Source: an uncultured Treponema sp.
Lineage (GTDB): Bacteria; Spirochaetota; Spirochaetia; Treponematales; Treponemataceae
Direction: 5' to 3'
Length of the DNA: 64,000 nt
NCBI GenBank assembly: GCA_910584475.1
Contig: CAJUBD010000002.1
Location: forward strand, 1-64,000
The notes below the pieces were generated by a model. That model saw only the letters and a program-made list of their open reading frames with translations. It was not told the origin of the DNA and did no database searches. Of the stretch, positions 40,235 through 48,335 are shown one piece after another (within the stretch, counting starts at the first letter, position 1; each line of letters starts with the position of its first letter). A program made the translations under genes and the position numbers.

Positions 40235-41035
40235 TTATTTACCCATAACCGCATCCACGCTCGCAATGCACGCCGCGCGAAGTCCTGATTTTTCCAAAGC
40301 GCAAACTCCGCGAATTGTGGTGCCGCCCGGAGAGCAAACCGCGTCTTTCAAGACTCCAGGATGCCCGCCAGTCTGCAATTGCAAATCCGCGCTTCCCGCC
40401 ATCGTTTTGCCCACCAGTCGATATGCTTGTTCACGCGCGATTCCATATTTCACCGCGGCATCGGCGTAAGCCTCAATTATCAAGTCCATAAAAGCCGGTC
40501 CACATCCGCTTATCGCGCCGCCAATTCCCATTAACCTCGAAGGAAGCGTTTCCACCAAACCGAGCGCGCCGAACAAATCTTTGAGTGTTTCAGCCTCGCC
40601 CTCGCCAAGTGAATTTTCTTGTTCAAACAAAATCACGCCCTGCCCAATTCGCGAAGGAGTGTTCGGCATGACGCATTGAATCCGAATGGAATCGAAAATG
40701 TTGCCAAGCGCATTTTTGTAAGTCGCAAGCGTCCATGTCGCCGCTATCGAAACCAAAACCTTGTTTTTGAGCGCGTCTCCGATTTCTGACAAAACGCTTT
40801 CAATTTGATACGGCTTGCAAGCGATGAAAATCACATCGCAATTTTTCGCCAAATCTAAATTCGAAGCGCACGGAACAAAGCCGATTTTCTTTGCATTCTC
40901 ACTTAATTTTTTTTGATTGGGCGCAAACGCAAAAATATTCTCCGCCGCAATTTTTTTCGACGCGACGAATCCCGCCGCAATCGCCTGCGCCATATTTCCC
41001 ATTCCGACAAAACCAAATCGCATTTCACTTTTCAT
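40235..41035 (-). CDS. proC: Pyrroline-5-carboxylate reductase
   Basis: 266 aa from ATG 41035; a second ATG at 41023 (MRFGFVGMGNMA) is possible. NAD(P)-binding FGFVGMGNMAQAIAAGF, central IIFACKPYQ-like strand, and the C-terminal signature SGCGPAFMDLIIEA with DAVCSPGGTTIRG identify ProC, the last enzyme of proline synthesis. Promoter at 41043-41071 puts -10 seven bases from ATG 41035, in favour of that start and a leaderless mRNA. Confidence 0.95.
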   Translation of the reverse strand: MKSEMRFGFVGMGNMAQAIAAGFVASKKIAAENIFAFAPNQKKLSENAKKIGFVPCASNLDLAKNCDVIFIACKPYQIESVLSEIGDALKNKVLVSIAATWTLATYKNALGNIFDSIRIQCVMPNTPSRIGQGVILFEQENSLGEGEAETLKDLFGALGLVETLPSRLMGIGGAISGCGPAFMDLIIEAYADAAVKYGIAREQAYRLVGKTMAGSADLQLQTGGHPGVLKDAVCSPGGTTIRGVCALEKSGLRAACIASVDAVMGK

Positions 41036-41042
41036 AAGATTT

Positions 41043-41071
41043 ATTCTATTACAAATCAAAATTTCTTGCAA
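41043..41071 (-). promoter_or_regulatory. Promoter of proC, leaderless
   Basis: Minus-strand TTGCAA (41071-41066), 17-base spacer, TAGAAT (41048-41043), seven bases, then ATG 41035. No Shine-Dalgarno sequence. Confidence 0.8.
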
Positions 41072-41078
41072 CAAAAAA

Positions 41079-41283
41079 ATATCGCAAAGTTGACTTAAGT
41101 TTATCGCAAATCGCGTTATCGCAAGTATGCATATTTTATCGCAAACCAAAATATCGTAACTGAATAATATTTATCGCAAACTTGTGAGAATTTATCGCAA
41201 ATTCTTAAGAAATATCGCAAATCGCGTTATCGCAACCAAAGCCATTTCAAGATTTTATCGCAAGCGCGCATATTTTATCGCAA
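41079..41283 (+). repeat. Array of 11 TTATCGCAA repeats
   Basis: Eleven copies of (T)TATCGCAA in the same orientation start near 41079, 41101, 41116, 41136, 41151, 41171, 41192, 41212, 41227, 41255 and 41275. Steps are mostly 15 or 20-22 bases. One copy has TATCGTAA. A longer unit, TATCGCAAATCGCGTTATCGCAA in two parts, recurs at 41102 and 41213. Related single sites lie at 41360 (TTATCACAA) and 41391. The spacing is that of iterons or of a protein-binding array; there is no coding potential. Confidence 0.8.
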
Positions 41284-41324
41284 AATTTCTTGTATTTATA
41301 TAGAACTTGTGATAAAATAAATTC

Positions 41325-41444
41325 TATGAAAATTGATTTTGAAAAAATTCCGCAAAATATTATCACAAATTTCAAAGGAGGAGAGAAATTTTATCGCAAA
41401 AATGCACGCAGCTCCTTCGATAAAAATTATACATGGCAGGGATG
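41325..41444 (+). pseudogene. Truncated cupin-gene remnant
   Basis: Reads MKIDFEKIPQNIITNFKGGE, the usual opening of a small cupin protein. It then continues in the other frame as NFIAKMHAAPSIKIIHGRDE before running into the acyltransferase start. No metal-binding His motif remains. A 3'-truncated, frameshifted relic of perhaps 40 codons. Confidence 0.55.
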
Positions 41445-43526
41445 AGCGAAAATATAAAAATAAAAAAGGAATACTACAAGAGCTTGGACATCATCAGAAA
41501 TGTTTCTTGCTTCGCCGTCCTCTTTTATCACCTTGACATATTGAAGGGTGGATGTCTTGCCGTCTGTTCTTTTTTTACGTTAAGCGGATATTTATCTTGC
41601 ATAACAAATTTCAACAAAAGAAAATTCTCGTTTTTTAAATATTACAAAAATCGTTTTATTAAGATTTACATACCAATTGTAATAACTGTCTTCGCGACAA
41701 TTTTTACAATATCATTTTTCAAAAACATAAAGGCAGTAAACTTAAAGCCAGAAGTCGCTTCGATACTTTTGGGATATAACAATTTTTGGCAGCTGAGCGT
41801 CAAGCACGATTATTTTTCGACGCACATAAATTCGCCGTTCATGCATTTTTGGTACATGGCAATTTTGCTGCAATTTGAATTGGTTTTTCCTTTCGTTTTT
41901 GTCGCCCTAAAAAAAATTGCCGACAAGTCAAGCGAAGGAATTCCTGTCATAATCACGCTAAGCCTCGGAATAATCAGCGCGATTTTCTTTTACAAAATTT
42001 GCTTCACTTCAAACATAACAAGCGCATATTACAATACTTTTTCGCACGCATTTTCTTGGCTGCTCGGAATATCTTTGGGATTCTGTCATTGCTACAAGCG
42101 GAATTTGTTGCCGATAAAATTCAACAACGAAACTGCCGTAAAAATCGTCTTTGCGCTTTATATGTCATTTTTATTCTTTTTGTTCATTTTCGTTGATGGC
42201 AAAAGCGAAGTGTTCCCCCTCGCCTTGACCATAACTACGATTCTTACGACAAGTCTAATAGATTATGGCGCATTGATAGCAAACAAGGACAACACGATTT
42301 TAAAATTCGTCGCCTCATTGAGCTATGAAATTTATCTGGTGCAATATCCAATTATATTTATATGTGAACATATATTCATACTTGAGAAGTTTTATTTTTT
42401 GGAAATTTTGGCTATTCTTGCCCTCACCTTTGCCTCGTCCTTTTTAATTCATTTCGGGCTGACGAGAACTGGCAAGCACAAGGCACTAAAAATAATCACG
42501 CTTGTCGGGATTTTCGCAATCACTGCGCTTGGCATTTACAAATTTACGACAATGCAAGATTACACAAATCAAATGGACGCGCTCGAAAAAGAATTGGAAG
42601 AAAACAGGATTCTGCTGGAACAAAAAAAATCGCGATTTTATGAAAATGAAAATTATCAGCGCGCAGAAATTTCGCAAAAAAATGAAACGCAAATTCTCGA
42701 AAATTTGGAGTCAGAAAACGATGGATTTTCCCAAGAGGAAAATCTCGACGAAAAAATAAAAAATCTCGCAATCACGGCGTTTGGCGATTCGATTATGCTC
42801 GGCGCGTCTAACAGCCTTTATGAATTTTTTCCGAACATCTACATAGACGCAAAAAAATCGAGAAGCATTTGGAGCATTTACGAGCCGCTCGAAGATTTGG
42901 TCGCCGAATCGAAATTGGGGAATCCTGTCGTAATTCATTTGGGAAGCAATGGCGATTCATCCCAAAATACGAAAGACGCGATAATGGAGCTTATCGGCGA
43001 ACGCGAAGTTTTTTGGCTGACGGTTACGAACGATAAAATTGTAAAAATGAATTCGCGCTTGAAAGAATATGCGAAAAAATTTCCGAACTTGCATATCATC
43101 GATTGGGAAAATTTTTCAAAAGGGCACGACGACTTTTTTGCGCCCGACAATTTGCATTTGGTAAAAGACGGACGAGACGCTTACGCGCAATTCATTTTCG
43201 ATTCGCTAAAGAATTTTTATTTTGAAAAATCCGAGGCGGAAAAGAAAAACGCGCTTCTCATAAAAAAAGCAGAAGAAGAGCGGCTTGCAAAAATCGCTGA
43301 ACTGCAATTCGAGATTTTGAAATCGCTAGCCAAAAGAAAAAATTCCAAAAACGAAATCATCGCGCAATTCATTTGCGAAGATCGCCCGCAAGATTATATC
43401 GAATCGCGCGTAGCAGAATTGCAAGAAAAAAATTTCATCGCGCAAAATAAAAAAGGACTTTTCGTTTTGACGAGAACCGGAAAATCGGAATTGAAAAAAA
43501 TGCAAAGCGTGGACAATGTAAATTAG
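41433..43526 (+). CDS. Acyltransferase-3 / SGNH protein with winged-helix-like tail
   Basis: 697 aa (ATG 41433 or 41442). Residues 10-370 are an acyltransferase-3 membrane domain with about ten TM helices (CFAVLFYHLDILKGG, ITALGIYKFT last). A coiled-coil linker at 375-440 is followed by a SGNH-like domain (TAFGDSIMLGAS, IHLGSNGD, and FFAPDNLHL with the terminal D/H). Residues about 615-690 look like a winged helix (NEIIAQFICEDRPQDYIES, then GLFVLTRTGKSELKK). OafA-like enzymes acetylate surface glycans. A DNA-binding-like tail on such a protein is unusual. Confidence 0.8.
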   Translation: MAGMSENIKIKKEYYKSLDIIRNVSCFAVLFYHLDILKGGCLAVCSFFTLSGYLSCITNFNKRKFSFFKYYKNRFIKIYIPIVITVFATIFTISFFKNIKAVNLKPEVASILLGYNNFWQLSVKHDYFSTHINSPFMHFWYMAILLQFELVFPFVFVALKKIADKSSEGIPVIITLSLGIISAIFFYKICFTSNITSAYYNTFSHAFSWLLGISLGFCHCYKRNLLPIKFNNETAVKIVFALYMSFLFFLFIFVDGKSEVFPLALTITTILTTSLIDYGALIANKDNTILKFVASLSYEIYLVQYPIIFICEHIFILEKFYFLEILAILALTFASSFLIHFGLTRTGKHKALKIITLVGIFAITALGIYKFTTMQDYTNQMDALEKELEENRILLEQKKSRFYENENYQRAEISQKNETQILENLESENDGFSQEENLDEKIKNLAITAFGDSIMLGASNSLYEFFPNIYIDAKKSRSIWSIYEPLEDLVAESKLGNPVVIHLGSNGDSSQNTKDAIMELIGEREVFWLTVTNDKIVKMNSRLKEYAKKFPNLHIIDWENFSKGHDDFFAPDNLHLVKDGRDAYAQFIFDSLKNFYFEKSEAEKKNALLIKKAEEERLAKIAELQFEILKSLAKRKNSKNEIIAQFICEDRPQDYIESRVAELQEKNFIAQNKKGLFVLTRTGKSELKKMQSVDNVN

Positions 43527-43639
43527 ACGCAGATGAACACAGAAGGGATGGATGGGACACAGATATAATTATCAGCGCAAAATTCTCAAGTGGTCAAATC
43601 AATGCCAATTGCGGCGCAGACTTTGCATTCAAAATTCAC

Positions 43640-43668
43640 TAGACATAATCGGCAGAATATGATATAAT
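43640..43668 (+). promoter_or_regulatory. Promoter of fab operon
   Basis: TAGACA (43640-43645), 17-base spacer and TATAAT (43663-43668), about 65 bases before fabD. Confidence 0.75.
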
Positions 43669-43673
43669 TTCTT

Positions 43674-43705
43674 AAAATGACAATTTTGGAAAATTTGTCA
43701 TTTTC
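43674..43705 (+). promoter_or_regulatory. Inverted repeat in fab leader
   Basis: AAAATGACAA...TTGTCATTTT symmetry just after the expected transcription start. It may be an operator for a fatty-acid regulator or an RNA hairpin. It does not match the FapR operator. Confidence 0.6.
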
Positions 43706-43734
43706 AATCATAAGAATTTTTATAGGGAGAAGCT

Positions 43735-44697
43735 ATGTCAAAAAAATACGCGTTTTTGTTTCCGGGTCAGGGAGCGCAAACTCCCGGAATGATTAAAGAT
43801 GTCGCCCAAGAATTTTCTTCGGCGCAAAAAGTCTTGGACGACATTTCAAAAATCGTTGGGATCGATGTTCCGAAGCTTTTGTGGGAAAGCGACGCGGCGA
43901 CACTTTCGCGCAGCGACAACAGCCAGTTGGCGATTACTGCCGCCTCGCTTGCGATTTGCACCGCGCTCAAGGAAAAGGGAATCGAGCCTTCCGCCGCGAT
44001 GGGATTCAGTCTAGGCGAATTTCCAGCGCTTTATATTTCGGGCGTGCTTTCGTTCGAGGATGTCGTGAAAGTCGTAGCGGAGCGCGGAAAAATCATGCAG
44101 GAAGTTTGCGAACAAATTGCCGCAGAAAACGAAGGACACGCTCCGGGAATGAGCGCGATTCTCGGACTTTCTCCTGAAAAAGTAATCGAAATCGCGTCGA
44201 AAATTCCTGACGCCTATGCCGCCAATTTGAACAGTTCAGTTCAAACCGTAATCAGCGGAACATTCGACGCTTTGGAAAAGGCTGAAGCCCTTGCGAAAGA
44301 AGCGGGCGCGCGCAGGGCGGTGCGACTTGCTGTGGCAGGTCCATTCCATTGTCCGCTTATGCAACGTGCCGCCGACAAATTCGAGCAGGCAATTTCCGCC
44401 GTAAAATTCAGCGATCCGAAAATCACGCTTTTCAGCAATGTTTCTGGAAAGCAGGAAGCGAGCGGAGAAAACGCGAAAAAATCCGCAGTGCTTCATTTGA
44501 CGAATCCCGTGCGCTGGACGGACGAAGAATCGGTTTTGGCTCAAATGATTCAAGCCGGAAAAGCGAACGGCGAGGAATGGAGCGTGTTCGAGCCAGGTCC
44601 GGGACAAGTTTTGAGCGGACTTTGGGCGAAAACAGAATTTGGCGCGGAACTAAAATGCGTTCCAATCAATTCGGCGGAAAGCATTAAGAATATTTGA
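43735..44697 (+). CDS. fabD: Malonyl-CoA:ACP transacylase
   Basis: 320 aa after AGGGAG. FLFPGQGAQTPGM start, nucleophile Ser in AMGFSLGEFPAL (GxSxG), Arg around VVAERGKIMQ, and catalytic His in VAGPFHCPLM. It loads malonyl groups on ACP for fatty acid elongation. First gene of a fabD-fabG-fabF-fabZ cluster; acpP is not present between them. Confidence 0.95.
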   Translation: MSKKYAFLFPGQGAQTPGMIKDVAQEFSSAQKVLDDISKIVGIDVPKLLWESDAATLSRSDNSQLAITAASLAICTALKEKGIEPSAAMGFSLGEFPALYISGVLSFEDVVKVVAERGKIMQEVCEQIAAENEGHAPGMSAILGLSPEKVIEIASKIPDAYAANLNSSVQTVISGTFDALEKAEALAKEAGARRAVRLAVAGPFHCPLMQRAADKFEQAISAVKFSDPKITLFSNVSGKQEASGENAKKSAVLHLTNPVRWTDEESVLAQMIQAGKANGEEWSVFEPGPGQVLSGLWAKTEFGAELKCVPINSAESIKNI

Positions 44698-44717
44698 TAT
44701 AGAAACTAATTATTGCG

Positions 44718-44745
44718 AGCGAGTTTTCTTACGGAAACTCGGCAA
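44718..44745. repeat. GAGTTTTC...GGAAACTC hairpin
   Basis: GCGAGTTTTC and GGAAACTCGGC form a short stem in the fabD-fabG gap. Member of the dispersed GAGTTTT hairpin family. Confidence 0.5.
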
Positions 44746-44797
44746 GCAGGCGCAAGTATGCGACAAATTTCGCTCTTGATTTTTTATAGGAGAAAAT

Positions 44798-45544
44798 ATG
44801 AAACTTTTGGAAAACAAAAAGGCGCTCGTAACTGGCTCGAGCAGAGGAATCGGAAAAAAAATTACTGAAATGTTTTTGCAAAACGGCGCGGAAGTGTGGG
44901 GCTTGTGCACGAAGCCGAGCGCAAACAAAGACGCCTTGGAAAAATGTGCCGCTGAAAACGGAACTGCATTCCATGAGATTTATGCCGACGCTTCAAACGC
45001 TGAACAGCTTTCCCAAGTGGTGAAAGACGCGCTCAAAGAGGCGGGCGCGTTCGATATTTTGGTTAACAATGCTGGCATCACGAAGGACGGACTTTCTTTC
45101 CATATGAAAATGGAAGATTGGAAAAAAGTTTTGGACGTGAATTTGACTGGCGTTTTCGTCACGACGCAAATCGTTTCAAACGACATGATTCACAAAAAGC
45201 GCGGCTCAATCATAAATATGACGAGCATTGTCGGTCTGCATGGAGGCGCGGGTCAAGTGAATTATTCTGCGAGCAAGGCGGGCTTGATTGGCTACACGAA
45301 AAGTTTGGCGAAGGAAGTTGGAAGTCGAGGAGTGCGCGTGAATGCCGTCGCGCCAGGCTTCATCGATACGGATATGACGCAGGCCGTGGATGAAAAGATC
45401 CGCGAAAATTGGATTTCACAAATTCCGCTTCGCAGAGCCGGCTCTGTAGACGACGTGGCGGGCGCGGTGCTTTTTTTAGCGAGCGATTTTTCTACATACA
45501 TCAGCGGGCAAGTTTTGGGAGTAGACGGCGGAATGGGTTGCTAA
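44798..45544 (+). CDS. fabG: 3-oxoacyl-ACP reductase
   Basis: 248 aa after AGGAG. SDR motifs: cofactor site ALVTGSSRGIGKK, DILVNNAGITKDG, active-site Ser in NMTSIVGLHG and YSASKAG with Tyr/Lys. C-terminal SGQVLGVDGGMGC typical of FabG. NADPH-dependent reduction of 3-oxoacyl-ACP. Confidence 0.95.
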   Translation: MKLLENKKALVTGSSRGIGKKITEMFLQNGAEVWGLCTKPSANKDALEKCAAENGTAFHEIYADASNAEQLSQVVKDALKEAGAFDILVNNAGITKDGLSFHMKMEDWKKVLDVNLTGVFVTTQIVSNDMIHKKRGSIINMTSIVGLHGGAGQVNYSASKAGLIGYTKSLAKEVGSRGVRVNAVAPGFIDTDMTQAVDEKIRENWISQIPLRRAGSVDDVAGAVLFLASDFSTYISGQVLGVDGGMGC

Positions 45545-45576
45545 AAATTCAGTAGCGAATGGAGTGAGCGACCACG

Positions 45577-46176
45577 ATGGCAAAGGTAAAAACTAAGATT
45601 GGCAATGATTTTTGTCCGCAAGCGTTGTTTCTTTATGGCACAAAACAAGAAGATGGAAAGCCACATTTCGGTCTTTTTTGTTGGTTCGGATATTGTCATT
45701 CTTCAGAGGGATTTGGAGTGATGGCTTGCATAGGCGAGGAAAAGCAGACAAAAGATTTGATACGAAAAAATGGCATTTTTTCGGCCAATCTCGTATCTGA
45801 ACAGATGCTGCCTTTGGCGGACTATTATGGTTGCACCTATGGCAAAACTGCGCCTGACAAGATGAAGTATCTGCCCACTGTGGAATGGGGACAAGTGCTG
45901 GATGTGCCGACCATTGCGGAAAGCCCCGTCAGTTTTGAATTGGAAGTGAAGAAAACGATTCCTATGGGCGACGGCTCGGATATTTTTCTTTGTCTAATTC
46001 GCAATGTGACGCAGGATGAAAAACTGTTGGACACAACGGTTTCATTTACGGAAAGATTGATGAGGGCCGCTCCTGTATTGGCAACGGGCGAAAAAACTTA
46101 TTCTTCCATTGACGGAAGATGTCTTGGAAAATGGGGCGAGCCTATGAAAAATATGAATGTAATGGAGGAATTATGA
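45577..46176 (+). CDS. Flavin reductase-like FMN-binding protein
   Basis: 199 aa. Split-barrel flavin-reductase family (PQALFLYGTKQEDGKPHFGL near the start, FSANLVSEQMLPLADYYG, then GDGSDIFLCLIRNV). Treponemes and clostridia have many such small flavoproteins. Its stop overlaps the fabF start (TTATGA), so it is made with the fatty-acid enzymes, though it has no known step in that pathway. It might supply reduced flavin, or simply be hitch-hiking in the operon. Confidence 0.8.
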   Translation: MAKVKTKIGNDFCPQALFLYGTKQEDGKPHFGLFCWFGYCHSSEGFGVMACIGEEKQTKDLIRKNGIFSANLVSEQMLPLADYYGCTYGKTAPDKMKYLPTVEWGQVLDVPTIAESPVSFELEVKKTIPMGDGSDIFLCLIRNVTQDEKLLDTTVSFTERLMRAAPVLATGEKTYSSIDGRCLGKWGEPMKNMNVMEEL

Positions 46177-47414
46177 GAAGGGTTGTTGTTACTGGAATGG
46201 GCGCGGTGACGCCTGTCGGAAATTCTGTTGAAGAAACTTGGATGGCGGTGCGCGCGGGAAAAAGCGGAATTGCGCCAATTACTTATTATGACACTTCCGC
46301 GTCGAACATAAAGTTTGCCGCCGAGGTGAAAAATTTCGCGCCTGAAAATTTTATGGACGCGCAGGCGGCCAGAAAGATGGCGCGATTTACAAAATATGCC
46401 GTGGCTGCCGCGAAGATGGCTTTGGAAGACGCTTCGCTTTTGGGCGAGGAAAAAATCCTTGATGCCACCTCAATTTTTATGGGTGTCGGAATCGGCGGAT
46501 TTGAAATCACCGAAAACAATTGCATCAAATGGCACGAGTCGGGCGGAAAGCGCGTGAATCCGATGACTATTCCGCAACTCATTCCGAACGAGGCGGCGGG
46601 AAATATTTCAATTGCATTTGGAATTCACGGAGCGTGCCACACGATTGCGACTGCTTGCTCAAGCGGAACTGACGCGATTGGAGATGCGCTCGACTACATC
46701 AGATGCGGAAGGCGCGACGTGGTTCTTGCTGGCGGTGCGGAAAGCACAATCAACGGATTTTGCGTGAGCGCGTTTGACGCTTTGCAGGCACTTTCACGTT
46801 CTCATGTTGACGAGCCGCACAAAGCGTGCCGACCGTTCGACCGAGACCGCGACGGATTCGTGATGGGAGAGGGAAGCGGCGTTTTGGTTTTGGAAGAATA
46901 CGAGCACGCAAAAAAACGCGGCGCGAAAATTTACGCTGAACTCATCGGCTACGGAAGCACGAATGACGGCTACCATTTGACGGCTCCAAATCCTGACGGC
47001 ATTCAAGGCGCGGCGGCGATGAGCGAAGCGATGCGCGATGCAGGCGTGAAGCCAGAAGAAATTCAATATTACAATGCGCACGGCACTTCCACCAAAAAGA
47101 ATGATTCGGGCGAGACCACAATGATAAAAAAATCATTCGGCGACGCGGCGAAAAAATTGCACATTTCTTCGACAAAAAGCATGACTGGGCACTGTCTAGG
47201 CGCAACCGGCGCAATCGAAGCGATTTTGACTGTAAAAGCGATTTGCGAGGATTTCGTTCCGCCCACAATCAACTTGGAAAATCCCGACATCGAAGGCGGA
47301 TGCGATTTGGACTACACGCCGAATGTTGGTTTGGAAACGCAAGTGAATTGCGCGATGAGCGCGACATTTGGATTCGGCGGACACAACGGCGTCGTGGTTT
47401 TCAGAAAAGTTTGA
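46173..47414 (+). CDS. fabF: 3-oxoacyl-ACP synthase II
   Basis: 413 aa from ATG 46173 (MRRVVVTGMGAVTPVG), preceded by GGAGGAATT. Catalytic Cys in TIATACSSGTDAIG, His in AHGTSTKKNDSGET and GHCLGATGAIEA. Condenses malonyl-ACP with acyl-ACP. Coupled to the upstream flavin reductase gene by a four-base overlap. Confidence 0.96.
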   Translation: MRRVVVTGMGAVTPVGNSVEETWMAVRAGKSGIAPITYYDTSASNIKFAAEVKNFAPENFMDAQAARKMARFTKYAVAAAKMALEDASLLGEEKILDATSIFMGVGIGGFEITENNCIKWHESGGKRVNPMTIPQLIPNEAAGNISIAFGIHGACHTIATACSSGTDAIGDALDYIRCGRRDVVLAGGAESTINGFCVSAFDALQALSRSHVDEPHKACRPFDRDRDGFVMGEGSGVLVLEEYEHAKKRGAKIYAELIGYGSTNDGYHLTAPNPDGIQGAAAMSEAMRDAGVKPEEIQYYNAHGTSTKKNDSGETTMIKKSFGDAAKKLHISSTKSMTGHCLGATGAIEAILTVKAICEDFVPPTINLENPDIEGGCDLDYTPNVGLETQVNCAMSATFGFGGHNGVVVFRKV

Positions 47415-47603
47415 AAGAAGTATAAATACAAGTGGAAAAACGGCGAGAGCTTGGGGTTGCACTCCAAGCGGTGCTTGGGAAAAGATGGGGTTTTGGGAAA
47501 GAAAAACCCACGCTTCCGAAGTAGAAGGGTTTGTTCTCCCCAAATAAAGTTATCCGCTTACAAGCGGAAAAAGTATTGCGGAACTTTCCGCAAAGGAAAA
47601 AAT

Positions 47604-48035
47604 ATGGCAGTTACAAATAACATTGAATCGCTTTTGCCGCACCGCAAGCCTTTTTTGTTCGTGGACGAAATCGTGAGCGCGGACGAAGATGGTAGCGTGA
47701 GCACGCGCAAATTCACCGACGAGGATTTTTTCTTTAAAGGACATTTTCCAGAATATCCTGTCGTGCCCGGCGTGATTTTGATTGAGACTATGGCGCAAGC
47801 GGGTGGCGCGGCTTTGAGCTACCAAAAAAAATTCAAAGACGGAAGCCTTTTCTTTTTGGGCACGGTGGACAAAGTGAAGTTCCGCCACCAAGTTCGTCCG
47901 GGCGACACGGTGCGAATGGAAATCAAAAACCTGCGCGTTTCCGAGCGAATGGTAAAGCAATCGGGCAAAGCGTTTGTGGGCGAAGAACTCGCCGCCGAAG
48001 CCGAGTGGATGTGTTTAGTAGGAAGTGCAAACTAG
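47604..48035 (+). CDS. fabZ: 3-hydroxyacyl-ACP dehydratase
   Basis: 143 aa from ATG 47604, after AAAGGAAA. Hot-dog fold with LLPHRKPFLFVDEI, and FKGHFPEYPVVPGVIL carrying the catalytic His; Glu follows in IETMAQ. The last residues (CLVGSAN) come from a sequence that is repeated 170 bases downstream. The 190-base gap before it has hairpins but no gene. Confidence 0.94.
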   Translation: MAVTNNIESLLPHRKPFLFVDEIVSADEDGSVSTRKFTDEDFFFKGHFPEYPVVPGVILIETMAQAGGAALSYQKKFKDGSLFFLGTVDKVKFRHQVRPGDTVRMEIKNLRVSERMVKQSGKAFVGEELAAEAEWMCLVGSAN

Positions 48036-48240
48036 TTTGCACTTCCTACAAGTAAAATAATTTCCTTGCAACCAACGGCGCACTTGTCGCGACGTATGTG
48101 TCTCGTCGGATCTGCGCAATAGCGCGGTCCGACGTGTGAGATAATTTCCATACACAAAACGACCGCGAAGCGGGCGTATGTGTTTAGTAGGAAGTGCAAA
48201 CTAGTTTTGCACTGCCTACAAGTAAAATAATTTCCTTCAT
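48014..48240. repeat. Duplicated palindromic repeat at the fabZ 3' end
   Basis: ATGTGTTTAGTAGGAAGTGC followed by AAACTAGTTTGCACTTCC forms a long near-perfect hairpin and continues as TACAAGTAAAATAATTTCCTT. The block occurs at 48014-48066 and again at 48178-48238, about 170 bases apart. The first copy encodes the fabZ C-terminus. The 110 bases between contain no gene. Confidence 0.75.
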
Positions 48241-48299
48241 TAAAGATACGCGGCGTGGATTTCATCGAGTCGCGCGTTTTTTCTTTTTTTCAAATCACA

Positions 48300-48328
48300 T
48301 TGACAAAATATTTTTTTAATTTTATGAT
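48300..48328 (+). promoter_or_regulatory. Promoter of outer-membrane protein, leaderless
   Basis: TTGACA (48300-48305), 17-base spacer, TATGAT (48323-48328), then seven bases to ATG 48336. No ribosome binding site. Identical geometry to the MinD-like and proC promoters. Confidence 0.8.
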
Positions 48329-48335
48329 GAAAACT

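Noticed and set aside
41079..41283. CRISPR array or DnaA-box origin
   Set aside because: Repeats are only nine bases with 6-19 base gaps and no cas genes; the sequence differs from the DnaA box and no dnaA or replication gene adjoins.
48032..48265. Minus-strand 77-codon frame
   Set aside because: Made from the duplicated palindromic repeat.
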